DNA of 64,000 bases from Acetobacteraceae bacterium. Lineage in GTDB: Bacteria; Pseudomonadota; Alphaproteobacteria; Acetobacterales; Acetobacteraceae. The first letter of the stretch is position 1, and each line of letters begins with the position of its first letter. Below the pieces are notes generated by a model, which was not told the DNA's origin, did no database searches, and worked only from the letters and a program-made list of their open reading frames with translations. The stretch is from the NCBI GenBank assembly GCA_039613835.1, contig CP154827.1, forward strand, positions 186,001-250,000. The letters are read 5' to 3'. Positions 11,578 through 22,460 of this stretch are shown here, piece by piece. The translations under genes were made by a program, and so were the position numbers.

Positions 11578-13636
11578 TCAGATTTTTCGTTCCCGCCACC
11601 AAGCGAAGAAGATGCAGAAAATGATGGAAAGCACGCTCAACCAGGCCGGCAGGATTTGACGGGTTTTCATGCGGGACGGGTCAACCTCGCGCCCGGGCGG
11701 GAAGGCCCAGACGTGACGCCCGTGATGGGCGGGGCGAAGCGAAAGCCTTGTCACGGCGTCAAACCTGTCTGACCAGACGAGATGTCCGGATGATTGCTGC
11801 ACTAAAGGGCCCAGCCGCGATGACGTCGCGCGCAGATCCTGACCTTCAAGCGTTTCAGTATGTTCCGGCAGGACGAACGATTCGAGATCACCTTGCTTGA
11901 GGCGCCAGATACCAGGGCTCGGATGAATCACAGCATGGTTTGTGAATGCGCCCTTGCCGACAGGATTGAGAGGCAGCATGAAATGACTTGAATCAGGCCG
12001 CATCACCTCGACGTGTCTGTCCATTCGGGGTTGCAGACTGTGACGGGTAATGTCGAGCCGATTTCCGGAAATACGGCCCGAAAGTTGTTCCGCTTCGAGG
12101 GCTGGCTCCTTCATCAACCAATGCGCTAGTCGGCGCAGGAGAGCTGCGCCTGAGGGCCGCCGCCCGCCTTCCCGCGGGACCAGAGCCAGATCTGGTCGGA
12201 AAACAGCATGGCGACACGGCCCTCTCCCGCCTGGCCGAGGACGAGAAGGGGGTTCTCATCCGGTCCTTTCATGACAACATCGCCCTTGACGGAGGCGGGC
12301 GCGACTTTCAAAGCGCGATACCAGGGGCCCCGAATCGGGGGTAAGCCATTGACAACAGGGTGGCGCTGACCCAATGGCGTCAGTTGCGGGACAAATTTGC
12401 GGTCCATAACGCCATGAGCCTCCGCCGTTGCCGGCAGGATCTGCGCGAGCGGCGTGTCTTTCAGGGAGTCATCTTCAAGAAATTCCGGTCCCGTCAGCAA
12501 TAATAGTCCGCCGCCGCCCTGCACGAAGCGCGCAATATTCTCCACATAGGCGTCCGGCAACAGCCCCATGGTCTTGAAGCCATCCAGAATAATGAGATCG
12601 AACTGGTCGATCTTCTTCTCAAAAAGCGCCTGCGTGGGGAAGACGACCAGCGCCATTTCATCCGTTGATGTGCCATCATCCTGCTCCGGCGCACGCAGGA
12701 TCGTGAAATGCACAAGATCAACTGCCGGGTCGGATCGCAGGAGACGCCGCCACACGCGCTCCCCCGGATTAGGAGCTCTGGAGACGAGAAGCATCTTGAG
12801 CCGCTCCCGAATGCCGTTAATATGAAGCGTCTCAAGATTATTTGCGGTGGTCACCTCACCCTGCAGGGGCGAAACCTGGATGGCGACCGGCATATCCCCG
12901 GCAGCTCTCACCGGCACTTTAAGCGTCTCAGCGCGCCCTGTTTTAACGGTGACATGCTGAGGTGCGGCGCGGCCCGCCTGAAAACTTACCTGCGCTATGC
13001 GCTTCTTCGCGCTCCCGTGATCAATAACTTTGATGACGATTGATGCGTCTTTGCCGACAATGCCGTATGTCGGTGCTTCCAGAACCTCAATCTGCCGGTC
13101 CGTCTCCTCATTTTTTTCCGGTCAGGATGACATCAAGAGGCCGCGGACCGCGCCCCGTATCGGAGGCGAAAATTTTCGGCAATCTGGCCGGCGCGTCATG
13201 CACCATGCCATCCGTGATAAAAATGGCCCCGGCAAAACGTCGTGTGTCGGTCACTGCATTTTGTAGGTCGGTAAAAAGCGTCGTGCCTTCCATCCCTGAA
13301 TCGGTCGCATGGATGATTTTAAGGTTGAGGCCGCTTTCCTGTCCTGCCGCGATCCTTATTGTCTCAAGGGCCGCGCGCTCCTGTCTGGCGGCGCGCCGTC
13401 TGCATGGAGGGCGATTCATCGAGCACGAGATACACATCTGACGCAGCCGGCTTATAGGCGATCCGGTATGAAATGGGATCGAGAAGCCATATTCCGCCGA
13501 TCAGGAAGGCCAATGAGCGCGGTACGGCACCGCGCATGTGGTGAAACACGGCATAGGCGGAAAACCCGAGGCAGATCACCAGAAGCGGGATCACGACGAG
13601 CCATGGTAGGAGCGGGGAGAAAGAAAGCGTCGTCAT
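11578..13636 (-). pseudogene. membrane protein with glutamine amidotransferase-like domain, three frameshifts
   Basis: Last gene of the Bat-type operon. Its ATG overlaps the stop of the DUF4159 gene before it (ATGA at 13636). The pieces in order are: two N-terminal membrane helices (LLPWLVVIPLLVICLGFSAY, LAFLIGGIWLLDPI) with a VWA-like DESPSM; a block through IIHATDSGMEGTTLF and IFITDGMVHDAP; a class I amidotransferase-like domain (LIILDGFKTMGLLPDAYVEN, GGGGLLLLTGPEF, GRVAMLFSDQIWLW); and a C-terminal helix (LPAWLSVLSIIFCIFFAWW). They lie in different frames, with junctions near 13400, 13110 and 12135. The rebuilt product is about 685 residues, close to intact relatives in alphaproteobacteria. 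All domains are present but not in one frame, so it is judged non-functional. Confidence 0.83.
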
Positions 13637-16318
13637 GGCTGAAGCCGTTTAAGCAGAGCCGGGACTTTCATCTGATCCTGCTTATAATTGCCGGTCAGGG
13701 CGTAGATGATGATGTTGACGCCAAAACGTTCCGCAAGGGTGCGCTGGCGATCATGACCGGGGATGACGGCATAAGGGTGATTGCCCTGATCATCTACCGC
13801 CCAGGCTCGCGCCCAGTCAGCCTGCCCGATGATGACCGGGCTGACACTGTCATTATTCGGGTCGGCATTCCTCGCCACCCAGACGGCCCTCCCCGCATAA
13901 CGTCCGGGAAAGCTGCGCAGAATGTAGAAACAGTGGGCAAGAATATGCCGCTCATCCAGTTTCGCCAAAGCGGGGAGGTGAATGCCGCGCGTGACCTCAG
14001 CAAGGTGGCGCTGCCCTGCTGAAGCGTCATCATCATCTTCCCCCGCATCAACCGTGTCGATCAGAAGCATGCCCCCATGGGCGATGAAGTTCTCAAGCGC
14101 TGCATTGCGTTTGGCCTCGAATGTTGTCTGCGCGTCAATGGGCCAATAAAGGAGGGGATAGGGCGCGAGATCATCCTGCCCCGGTCGCACACCATCCGGT
14201 GCCGCTAGTTTGGCGGAAGTGCGGTCAGATGCATAATCGAAAATTCCTTTCATGCCCTGGCGCGACACGGCGTCCAGCGTTTCCTGCCCGGTCAATATAT
14301 AGGCGAGGCGCGTGGCGCACGCCGCCTCCGCAACTGAGGTGGCGTGCGCCACGGTTACGGTGGGGAGTGGAGAGCAACCGAGAAAAATGACCACCCCGAA
14401 AATCATCAGGCCCAAATGCCGCGCGCGTAAAACGATGTTAGCAAGCAAGCAAAGCATGCCGATAAGAACAAGCGCAGCGCTTGCATCATGTGCCGGTGTG
14501 AATTTTCCTGCCGATATCACGCTCCCAGTCACTGTTTCACGCTGCAAAGGCGTCACGAAAGGGCCAAGATTATAGGCGTGCGCCGCGCCCTGAACGCCAT
14601 ACATGCCCGGTGGTGGGTCGGGCCTGGTTGCGTTGCGGCAAGGGTTAACGCTGTGAGAGGTTTAACGACATCCATGGGTTTTCGCAAATCTCCCGCATCA
14701 CCTAAAAGCTGAAGAGGCGGCAATTTTTCCGCTATGGATTCAGCCGTCACGCCTGTTGAGCGCCGCACGATGCGATCCAGCATATCGGGGAAAAGGCCGG
14801 TCAGGGGCAGGTTGCCCCATTCCGGGCCACTATCCGCGTGAAACAGGACAATTTCGTCGCGTCCGAGATTTCTGGCGGTGACGAGAGGTGTGCCGTCCGT
14901 CAACCGGGCCCATATCCTGCCGGGCAATTCCGGGTCCGGCTGGGCGATGACCGTCTTACGAATGACGAGATCGCCCGGCGGGAAAAGTCCGGCAAAAGGT
15001 GAGGAGGGTGGAAAAGTGGCAAGGGTCTGTGGTTTTTCCCACGACATGACGCTGTCGAGATCCCGTAGATTTCCGACAAGGCACACGGGCAGGAGCATAT
15101 TTTCGGGCGATCCGTCTTGATTTTCCTCCGTTGCAGCGTCTGCCGTGCTGACGAACCGGATCAGCCACCCCCCCCCATGCGTCACGAAATCCTTCAGGCG
15201 GCGCTGTTCCTCTGCACGCAACGCCGTCTGGGAAGGCCGGATGATAACGGATAATTTCTGCGCAAGGAGATTATCCAACCGCCCCTGCCGCAGCATGTCT
15301 GAAATTTGAGACAGGGCGTGACGCAGATAAAAAGAGGGCGTGTTGATGTCATCGCCCTGCATCGGTGTCAGGAGCAACCCCACAGGGTGAAGCTGGCGAG
15401 AATCGTTCAGCAGAAAGATACTGGCGGGGCCAGCCTGATGCCCGTCAGAAAAGTGGAGCGACACGCGCGCCATTTTCCGCTGTACGGGCGCCGGGAGGTT
15501 GCTCTGCCATTCGAGGCTTTTCTGGCTTGCGGCCAGGGTAATATGATCACGCCGGAAAGTGAGAGGCCCGCCGTCTCAGCCACAATCTCAAATTCAGTCG
15601 GCGCCGTCCCCAGACGTGAGATCATGAAGCGCGCGGGACTGTTGCCCTCACTGACTTTGTTGAGCGTCAAAATGTCGCGATCCGGAAGCGCCAAGGTGAA
15701 GCGTCGCGACGCAGCCTGAAGCTGCTTGCGGAAGGATGCGTCTTCATCCGTCGCGACACCGTCCGAAAGCAACAATAATGTGCGACCACCCAGCGCGACA
15801 TCCTTGAGCGCCTTGGCGCGCTCCGTCGTCCAGGGGTGGGGCCGGACGCGTTGGAGATGCTCGCGCAAAAGGCTCAGATCATGTGAGACCATCGGGCCGG
15901 TAAAGCTGCCATCATCCTGACGCGCAGTGGCGACCAACGTCACGGCATGGCCGTGAGCGAAGCTGTTCTTCCCCAGGCGCAAAATCGTTTCCCGGATCAG
16001 CGACCGATTGGGATACGCCGCCCAGCCATTATCGATAATTATGGTGATATCGTTATTTCTCCACCCGTCCTGCACCATTTTCGGTGACCAAATGGGGTGG
16101 GCGAGGCCGAGAATGATCAACGCGAGTGCAGCGAACCGCAAAATAAAAAGCCAGATCGACGCCCGCGCTGGCGTCGAACGCCGGATCTGGATGGATTGCA
16201 GGATTTTCAGCGGTGGAAAAATATATTGTTTCGCAGGTGGCGGCGTCATCCGCGTCACCCAAAAAGCGAGCGGCAAAACCAGCAGGGCCAGAAGCAGAAG
16301 CGGATGTAAAAATGTCAT
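13633..16318 (-). pseudogene. BatA/DUF4159 membrane protein, two frameshifts
   Basis: Large membrane protein of the alphaproteobacterial Bat-type cluster. The N-terminal piece has the BatA double helix (LHPLLLLALLVLPLAFWV, IWLFILRFAALALIILGLAHP), then a VWA-like region (ITIIIDNGWAAYP, GGRTLLLLSDG). The middle piece carries QTALRAEEQRRLKDFVTHGG. The third carries the DUF4159 domain (YPLLYWPIDAQTTF, ALENFIAHGGMLLIDT, NIIIYALTGNYKQDQ). Frame changes near 15500 and 14620 separate the three. The intact length would be about 890 residues. The start at 16318 overlaps the DUF58 stop (ATGA) and the end overlaps the next ATG, so the operon was tightly coupled. It is decayed together with its downstream partner. 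Confidence 0.84.
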
Positions 16319-17283
16319 CGCGCCTCTCTATGCGTCCGCGCTGATAATCTGGCGTGGAGCGGCTGCAATATTGACGCGACATCATCGTTTGTCGGCATCA
16401 GCGTGAAGCTCCCGTCGCGCTTCACGACGAAATCGCGCAACGCATCCAGATGATGGCGCAGAGATTTCTCATAAATTTGGGCGACGTCATCATCGATGGA
16501 CATGCGATGGCGTATCGCGCTTGAGCTGTCGGAAAGGGCCGTAAAACCTCGAAAAGGCAATGAGATTTCGGCGGGGTCGAGCACACAGATCAAATGGAGA
16601 TGCCGCGCCAGGGGGCTCAAAGCTGCAAGCGCCTCTTCAATCTGGTCAACCGACCAGAAGAAATCGCTGATCAACACGATCTCAGAAGAAGGCGGCACAT
16701 CGCCTGCGTCGGGTATCTGCGCCTGCTGGCAGGCGATCAATCTCTTGCCAAGGGCGGTGAGGGCGCGTGCCGTGCGGAAAGGATGCGCTTTTATGCCATG
16801 TGCAATGAGGGCGACATTTTCACCGCCCTTCAAAGCCGCGCCGCCCAATGCAAGTGCCGCGATAAACGCCACGTCGCGTTTTGTCGGGAGACGTGCCCTG
16901 GAGCGCCATCGCATGGAGGCGCCAACATCGCACCATAAGGTGAGGCTTCGCTGCGTTTCAACTTCCTTCTGCCGTACCCATAATTGTCGAGAGCGCGCTG
17001 ACTGACGCCAGTCTATATGATGCGACGGCTCATGTGGTTGCGCCAGCCGAAATTGCCAGAAATCCTGCCCCATCCCCGCGCGCCTGCGACGATGCGTGCC
17101 GGACTCAAGGCGGCTGACCACATTCTGCGCCTGCAGAAGCAGGGCCGGTAAATCCGCAGCCCCGTCGGGAGGCGCTGATAAATACTCTTCCGCCTTGCGG
17201 CCTCCAGCGAAAAATGATGAGATTCTTGAGAAATCCCACACGTCAGGCAAGTCGTCGGACAGCGCTGGCGATGACGGCGTCAA
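16315..17283 (-). CDS. DUF58 domain protein of the Bat-type operon
   Basis: A 322-residue DUF58 protein and the only open reading frame left in this operon. The family signature is clear: RRRRAGMGQDFWQFRLAQ, then DWRQSARSRQLWVRQKE around residue 95. The downstream half is VWA-like (SLTLWCDVGASMRWR, IVLISDFFW). DUF58 proteins normally work with a MoxR ATPase and BatA-type membrane partners. The 17283 start is a TTG inside the end of moxR; GTG at 17241, just after the moxR stop, would give a protein starting VWDFSRISS and is equally likely. Since moxR and both membrane partners are broken, this gene is probably an orphan survivor that has not yet gained a lesion. Confidence 0.82.
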   Translation of the reverse strand: MTPSSPALSDDLPDVWDFSRISSFFAGGRKAEEYLSAPPDGAADLPALLLQAQNVVSRLESGTHRRRRAGMGQDFWQFRLAQPHEPSHHIDWRQSARSRQLWVRQKEVETQRSLTLWCDVGASMRWRSRARLPTKRDVAFIAALALGGAALKGGENVALIAHGIKAHPFRTARALTALGKRLIACQQAQIPDAGDVPPSSEIVLISDFFWSVDQIEEALAALSPLARHLHLICVLDPAEISLPFRGFTALSDSSSAIRHRMSIDDDVAQIYEKSLRHHLDALRDFVVKRDGSFTLMPTNDDVASILQPLHARLSARTHREAR

Positions 17284-18254
17284 TGGTGATCCCTGTCGAT
17301 TCTGCGGTGAATTTGAGCCCCATGCGGTGGGTCAGCGTCACCTGCGCCAGGGCTTCAATATCGGCGTTATTGGGGGAGAGGCGTCCCGTCAGGAGGGCAC
17401 GCGCGCGACACAGGCGAGCATCAATGATTGGGCAGCGCGCGGCCCGGGACCGTAAGCGAGATGTTGCGCATCAGGCAGGTGGGAGGTTTCCAGTCTCAGG
17501 TCACGCACCAGATGAATGATCGCATCCGTGATTTTCTCTCCCACAGGCAGGCTACGGATAAGATGTTGCGCGGCGAGGAGGGTCTCGGCGGAGAAGAGCG
17601 GTGCAATCTCGGTTTTTTACGCCCGTCGTGGCGACAAGCATGCGTTTTTCCGCATCGGCATGGGGATATGTTAGCTTGATGCACAGCATGAAGCGATCGA
17701 GCTGCGCTTCCGGAAGGGGATAAGCACCTTCCATATCCAGCGGGTTCTGAGTGGCAAGGACGTGAAAAGGTCGGGGCAATACGTGCTCCTCCCCGGATTG
17801 CGTTACCCGATATTCCTGCATCGCCTGAAGCAGCGCGGATTGCGTGCGGGGGCTGGCGCGATTGATCTCGTCGGCAAGGAGCATCTGGGTAAAGATCGGC
17901 CCGAGGATGAAGCGAAAGCCACGTTGTCCGGATTTCGTCTCCTCCAATATCTCGCTGCCGGTAATATCCGGACGGCATGAGGTCGGGCGTGAACTGGATG
18001 CGCTTCGTATCAAGTCCCAGAACGTGCGCGGCGGTAGAAACCAGCAATGTCTTCTCCAGCTCCGGCGCGCCAAGCAAAAGCGCATGTCCGCCTGACAGGA
18101 CGGACGTGAGCAGATGCTCGACCACCGCTTCCTACCCAAAGATAATGCGCCCGATCGCACCCCGCGCGTCAGAGAGGCGCGCCACCAACCGATCGGCCTG
18201 CGCGAGAAGGGCGTCACCTTTCCCGGATTGTGTTTCGACGCTGTGATCGGTCAT
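17243..18254 (-). pseudogene. MoxR-family AAA+ ATPase, amber stop plus two frameshifts
   Basis: MoxR chaperone-like ATPase, first gene of the Bat-type operon. The ATG at 18254 begins MTDHSVETQSG. At codon 41 an in-frame TAG (18134-18132) interrupts the invariant FGQE as FG-stop-E, consistent with CAG to TAG. A frameshift near 17972 falls in TPDLMPSDITG and looks like one extra G. Another near 17600 precedes SAETLLAAQHLIRS. The Walker B region LLADEINRASPRTQSALLQAM and the sensor region FHVLATQNPLDMEGAYPLPE are still readable. Walker A is also altered: it reads GAPELEKTLL where families have G-x-x-G-x-GKT, so a nucleotide-binding residue is lost as well. The C-terminus ends at the TGA at 17243. 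Confidence 0.9.
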
Positions 18255-18346
18255 AGTTATCACTCTTATCGCTGAGGGGGTTTTATCGCGAGACTTCCGT
18301 TACCACATAAGCGGGATGGAGGAGGATAAAAGGTTTGGAGACGCAG

Positions 18347-18937
18347 ATGTCAGATGGTAGCACAACCCAAAATGGGGCAGGCGTCCTGTCGGACGTCGTG
18401 GCAGAACCGCCGACCACGCCGAAAAAGACGGCGCGCCGTTCGCTTCCTTTCCTGATAAAGCGTCAGGGCACATGGCTGTATCAGGGCTCTCCCATCAAGC
18501 GTAAAGAAATGGTCTGCATGTTCGCGCCAATGTTGCGACGCGACGAGGAGGGACATTTCTGGCTCAAAACCCCGCGGGAAGAAGGGGTGATACAGGTTGA
18601 GGACGCGCCTTTTACAGCGGTTGAACTCAATTTCGAGGGGAGTTGCGGCCGCCATCAGACGCTCTCCCTCCGCACGAACATTGATGAAATCATTTCCGTC
18701 AACGCGATGCATCCTTTGATCATGCGGTGGCGTCAGATAGTCACGCCGGATGCCGCGCCTGTGCCTTATGTTCAGGTCCGCCCCGGTGACGGGGACTTTC
18801 CGATCCTTGCGCGGCTGACGCGTGCGGTTTATTTTGAACTTGCAGCACTTGCCGTCCCCGGTCAGGTTGGTTGCGAAAAATGTATGGGTGTCTGGAGCGA
18901 TAATTGCTTCTTCCCCCTTGCACCCCACCTTGACTAA
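18347..18937 (+). CDS. DUF1285 family protein
   Basis: A 196-residue protein of the DUF1285 family, whose function is unknown. Recognisable parts are LPFLIKRQGTWLYQGSPIKR, then VCMFAPMLRRDEEGHFWLKTP, VEDAPFTAVEL and the C-terminal GVWSDNCFFPLAP. The ATG at 18347 is preferred over an in-frame TTG 12 bases earlier because GGAG lies 6 bases before it. It is divergent from the moxR pseudogene and followed 9 bases later by cca, with which it is probably co-transcribed. No signal peptide or membrane helix is visible, so it is likely cytoplasmic. Confidence 0.85.
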   Translation: MSDGSTTQNGAGVLSDVVAEPPTTPKKTARRSLPFLIKRQGTWLYQGSPIKRKEMVCMFAPMLRRDEEGHFWLKTPREEGVIQVEDAPFTAVELNFEGSCGRHQTLSLRTNIDEIISVNAMHPLIMRWRQIVTPDAAPVPYVQVRPGDGDFPILARLTRAVYFELAALAVPGQVGCEKCMGVWSDNCFFPLAPHLD

Positions 18938-18946
18938 AGGTTCTTA

Positions 18947-20149
18947 ATGTCTCTGGGACAGCTTGTCTCTCACGACACAGCGCTGAAAAAGCTCTGGCAG
19001 CACCTGCCGCAGGCGCGCCTCGTCGGGGGGTGCGTCCGGGATCTTTTAATGAACCTGCCCGTCCATGATGTTGACCTCGCCACCCCCCAGACGCCGGAGG
19101 TCGTGGCACAGATCCTTGAGGCGGCGGGCTTCAAGGTTTACGCAACCGGGCTGCGCCATGGCACTGTGACATCTGTCATTGATGGACGCGCTTTCGAAAT
19201 CACGACATTGCGGCGAGATGTCACCACGGATGGTCGCCATGCTGTTGTCGCCTGGACGGATGACTGGCGGGAAGACGCGGCGCGGCGCGATTTCACCATC
19301 AATGCCATGTCCTGCGACCGTGCGGGGCAGGTGCATGATTATTTCAATGGCCAGGCCGACCTTGCCGCCCGGCAACTTCGCTTTGTCGGGGATGCGGAGA
19401 CGCGGATCCGGGAAGATGCGCTGCGCATCCTGCGATTTTTTCGTTTTCTGGCACGATTTGACGTGGCGAAGCCGGATCAGGCGGCGCTTACCGCCATTCG
19501 TGATCTTCATGCGCTGATTGATCGGCTTTCAGGGGAGCGCATCGCGGCTGAAATCATGCGCATCATGGTGCTTGATCGCGCGCCCTTCGTGCTCAGCCTA
19601 ATGCAGGAAGTGTGGGTGCTGCCACATATTGTGTCTCATCCCGACCTGAGTTTTTTCAGCCATCTTCTCTCGCTTGGTGCCCCGGCTGAGCCGCGTCTCC
19701 GCCTGGCCGCGCTTTCTCCATCGCGGGAAGAGGTACAGCGTCTTCGCTTATCGCGTGAAGATACAGATCTCATCAATTTTCTCATCGCCCCCCCGCCATT
19801 GCTTGACCCCGCCGCAGACGACGCTGCCTTGCGTCGCGCACTCTCGGAAGCACCGCCGGATCAACTGACCTTGCGGAGCTGGATGGACCAGGCTGCTGAC
19901 CGAAGCGGCACATCCTCTGAGAGCTGGCAAAAATTCCGCACGCGCTTCAATGCGATCGAAACGCCCTTATTCCCCCTCCAGGGCCGTGACTTGCTGGATC
20001 AAGGCATGTCACCCGGTAGGTCGCTCGGCACCGTTCTGAAAGCGACGGAAGATTGGTGGCGTGCACGCGGATGCGTTGACGGGCTGTCAGCATGTCTGTC
20101 ATACGCATTGACGCTTCGGGGCTTCTCCCGCAGTTCCTCGCCGACGTAA
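18947..20149 (+). CDS. cca: CCA tRNA nucleotidyltransferase
   Basis: Adds or repairs the 3' CCA end of tRNAs, or is a poly(A) polymerase-type paralogue; the two are hard to tell apart by eye. It has 400 residues. The nucleotidyltransferase head is intact: LVGGCVRDLLMN, then the two catalytic aspartates in HDVDLATP, then RRDFTINAMS, RFVGDAETRIREDALRILRFFRF. The C-terminal half is the variable tRNA-binding region. It starts at an ATG after AAAGG, directly downstream of the DUF1285 gene and 10 bases before the ABC exporter, so a three-gene operon is likely. Confidence 0.92.
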   Translation: MSLGQLVSHDTALKKLWQHLPQARLVGGCVRDLLMNLPVHDVDLATPQTPEVVAQILEAAGFKVYATGLRHGTVTSVIDGRAFEITTLRRDVTTDGRHAVVAWTDDWREDAARRDFTINAMSCDRAGQVHDYFNGQADLAARQLRFVGDAETRIREDALRILRFFRFLARFDVAKPDQAALTAIRDLHALIDRLSGERIAAEIMRIMVLDRAPFVLSLMQEVWVLPHIVSHPDLSFFSHLLSLGAPAEPRLRLAALSPSREEVQRLRLSREDTDLINFLIAPPPLLDPAADDAALRRALSEAPPDQLTLRSWMDQAADRSGTSSESWQKFRTRFNAIETPLFPLQGRDLLDQGMSPGRSLGTVLKATEDWWRARGCVDGLSACLSYALTLRGFSRSSSPT

Positions 20150-20159
20150 ACGAGACGCC

Positions 20160-21956
20160 ATGACAAAGCCGATGATGGCGCCGCGCACGCCGCCGAATAA
20201 AATTGACCCCCAGGGCGCCCGGGGAAGGGCGCTCCTTTGGCGCATCTGGCGTGATGAGATCTGCCATTATAAATGGCGTGTGACGGCCGTCATTATCCTG
20301 ACATTATTGACGGCAGGGCTGACAGCGCTTTACCCGCTCGTTATCAAGCGGGCGGTCGATATGTTTACGGCGCGCGACCCGCGCATCCTTTATCAGGTGC
20401 CGGCGCTAGTAGTGATGCTGACCGGGTTGAAGGCCTTGTGTCAATATGGGCAGTCACTGAGCGTTCAGGCGCTCGTTCTTCTCGTGATCCGCAACCTTCA
20501 ATTCAGAATGTTCGGACATGCTTTGTCGGTGGATATTGCGCGGATCGAGCGTGAAGCGCCCGCGCAATGGGCCAGTCGCTTTACCACCGATGCGGTCTCG
20601 ATCCGGGATGCCATGGTGCGTGCGGTCAATGCACTGGGTGATGTCGTGACCGTGATCGGCCTCGCCCTTTCCATGATCTACACGGATTGGGAGCTCAGCC
20701 TGATCGCCCTGCTGCTTTACCCCGCCGCCGCCGTGCCGATCCAGAAGCTCGGCCGCCGCGTGCGACGTGCGTCCGGCAGTATGCAGGAGCAGATCGGTAA
20801 AACTGCCTCCATCCTCAATGAAAGTTTTGCCCTCGCCCGGCAGGTGCGAGTCTACGGGCTGGAACCTGTCGAGACCCGGCGCATCGACCACTCGCTTGAA
20901 CTTCTGCACACTGCTTTCATGAAGATCACACGCGGGCGGGCGCGTGTTGACCCGGTGCTTGAAGTTCTCGGCGGCACCGCGATTGCTCTTGTGCTGGGCT
21001 TTGCAGGGTGGCGCTCCACGATGGGCGGGTCCGATTTCGGGGGCTTCACCGCCTTTATCGCAGCGCTTTTTGCAGCGTCCCGCCCGCTCCGTGCACTCGG
21101 CTCCCTCAATGCGGCGCTTCAGGAGGGGCTGGGCGGTGTTGAACGTGTTTTCACCGTCATTGATGAGCCGCCCGCTGTCACGCAAAGCCCAAACGCACGG
21201 AATTTACCGGAAGGGCAGGGCGATCTGATTTTCAGCCACGTTCAATTCTCCTATCCGGATGGGCGCGTGGGGCTGCGCGACCTGAGTTTCCGTGCCGCGC
21301 CTGGCCAGACTGTGGCGCTGGTGGGGCCTTCCGGCGCGGGTAAATCAACGGCGTTGAGCTTGATCCCCCGTTTGCATGATGTCACTTCAGGCGGCATCAC
21401 GCTTGACGGCGTTGACTTGCGTGATCTCGATTTGAAAATGCTGCGCAGCGCCATCGCCTATGTCAGCCAGGACACGACGTTGTTCGATCTTTCTGTCGCT
21501 GAGAACATCCATATCGGTCGGCGCGACGCGACGGAAGCGGAGGTTGTCGCGGCCGCGGAAGCTGCTGCGGTCGATTTCGCGCATGAATTGCCGCGTGGCC
21601 TGCGCACGCTTGTCGGACCGGGCGGGGGGCGGCTTTCCGGCGGGCAACGGCAACGCGTTGCTCTGGCGCGGGCCTTGCTGCGTGACCCGCGTCTTCTGCT
21701 TCTTGATGAGGCAACCAGCGCGCTGGATGCGGAGAATGAGGCCAAGGTGCAGGAGACGCTGGCGAAATTGCGTCAAGGACGCACAATAATCGTCGTGGCA
21801 CACCGTCTGGCGACGATCCAGAGCGCTGACCTGATTATCATCCTTGCCGATGGCCAGGCTGTGGAATCCGGCACGCATCAGGAGTTGCTGGCCCGGGGCG
21901 GGCTTTATGCGCGTTTCGTTGAAAATCAGTCTCTCGGTGTGCTCACCGAAGCTTGA
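20160..21956 (+). CDS. ABC exporter, MsbA-like permease-ATPase half transporter
   Basis: A 598-residue half-size exporter that works as a homodimer in the inner membrane. The N-terminal half has six predicted helices (for example VTAVIILTLLTAGLTALYPL and LGDVVTVIGLALSMIY). The ATPase domain has Walker A GPSGAGKS near residue 392, Q-loop SQDTTLFDLS, signature LSGGQRQRVALARALL near 493, Walker B LLLLDEATSALD and switch AHRLATI. Domain order and length fit MsbA-type lipid exporters; the substrate cannot be read from sequence, so no symbol is given. The gene is intact and probably co-transcribed with cca. Confidence 0.9.
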   Translation: MTKPMMAPRTPPNKIDPQGARGRALLWRIWRDEICHYKWRVTAVIILTLLTAGLTALYPLVIKRAVDMFTARDPRILYQVPALVVMLTGLKALCQYGQSLSVQALVLLVIRNLQFRMFGHALSVDIARIEREAPAQWASRFTTDAVSIRDAMVRAVNALGDVVTVIGLALSMIYTDWELSLIALLLYPAAAVPIQKLGRRVRRASGSMQEQIGKTASILNESFALARQVRVYGLEPVETRRIDHSLELLHTAFMKITRGRARVDPVLEVLGGTAIALVLGFAGWRSTMGGSDFGGFTAFIAALFAASRPLRALGSLNAALQEGLGGVERVFTVIDEPPAVTQSPNARNLPEGQGDLIFSHVQFSYPDGRVGLRDLSFRAAPGQTVALVGPSGAGKSTALSLIPRLHDVTSGGITLDGVDLRDLDLKMLRSAIAYVSQDTTLFDLSVAENIHIGRRDATEAEVVAAAEAAAVDFAHELPRGLRTLVGPGGGRLSGGQRQRVALARALLRDPRLLLLDEATSALDAENEAKVQETLAKLRQGRTIIVVAHRLATIQSADLIIILADGQAVESGTHQELLARGGLYARFVENQSLGVLTEA

Positions 21957-21971
21957 CGCTTTTCAGTGAGC

Positions 21972-22460
21972 TCAGCTCTGCGCCATGCGCGCGAGCATGG
22001 GCAGGATCTTACGGTATAGAGGCCGCTTGAAGCCCAGTTCGTAAGAAAACACCTCGGCGAGATCGACCCAGCGCCAATCCTTAAATTCGACGGGAAGATG
22101 ACGATCGAGGCGGATGTCGTGATCCTGCCCGGTAAAGCGCATCGCGACCCATTTCTGTGTCTGTCCACGAAAGGCGCCGCCCAAGGCGACGCCGATAAGA
22201 TGGGATGGCAGATCATAGGATAGCCAATCCGGATGTTCCCCGACGATGACCGCTGCGCGCGTGCCGATCTCCTCACTGAGCTCACGCATGGCGGCATCTC
22301 TGACCGACTCATCCTCGTCAATACCGCCTTGAGGGCACTGCCAGATCTCGCGCCGCATATCGGCGCGCCGCCCGAGGAAGATCTGTCCCGTCTGGTTGAA
22401 AAGGGCGATCCCGACATTGGGCCGGTAGGGAAGGTCAGATTTATGCGTCACGTAAGTCAC
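21972..22460 (-). CDS. rppH: RNA pyrophosphohydrolase (Nudix)
   Basis: Removes pyrophosphate from the 5' triphosphate of mRNA, which opens it to RNase E decay. It has 162 residues. The Nudix box reads GGIDEDESVRDAAMRELSEE followed by IG, a full match to GX5EX7REUXEEXGU. The flanking RPNVGIALFN, WQCPQGGI and FKDWRWVDL are typical of RppH. The GTG at 22460 overlaps the TGA of the S41 protease gene (GTGA), so the two are translationally coupled. A second GTG three codons downstream is another possible start. rne lies elsewhere in this window and appears intact, so the decay pathway seems complete. Confidence 0.93.
   Translation of the reverse strand: MTYVTHKSDLPYRPNVGIALFNQTGQIFLGRRADMRREIWQCPQGGIDEDESVRDAAMRELSEEIGTRAAVIVGEHPDWLSYDLPSHLIGVALGGAFRGQTQKWVAMRFTGQDHDIRLDRHLPVEFKDWRWVDLAEVFSYELGFKRPLYRKILPMLARMAQS

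Noticed and set aside
20454-21185. Long minus-strand frame of 243 codons
   Set aside because: Antisense to the ABC exporter with no recognisable motif.
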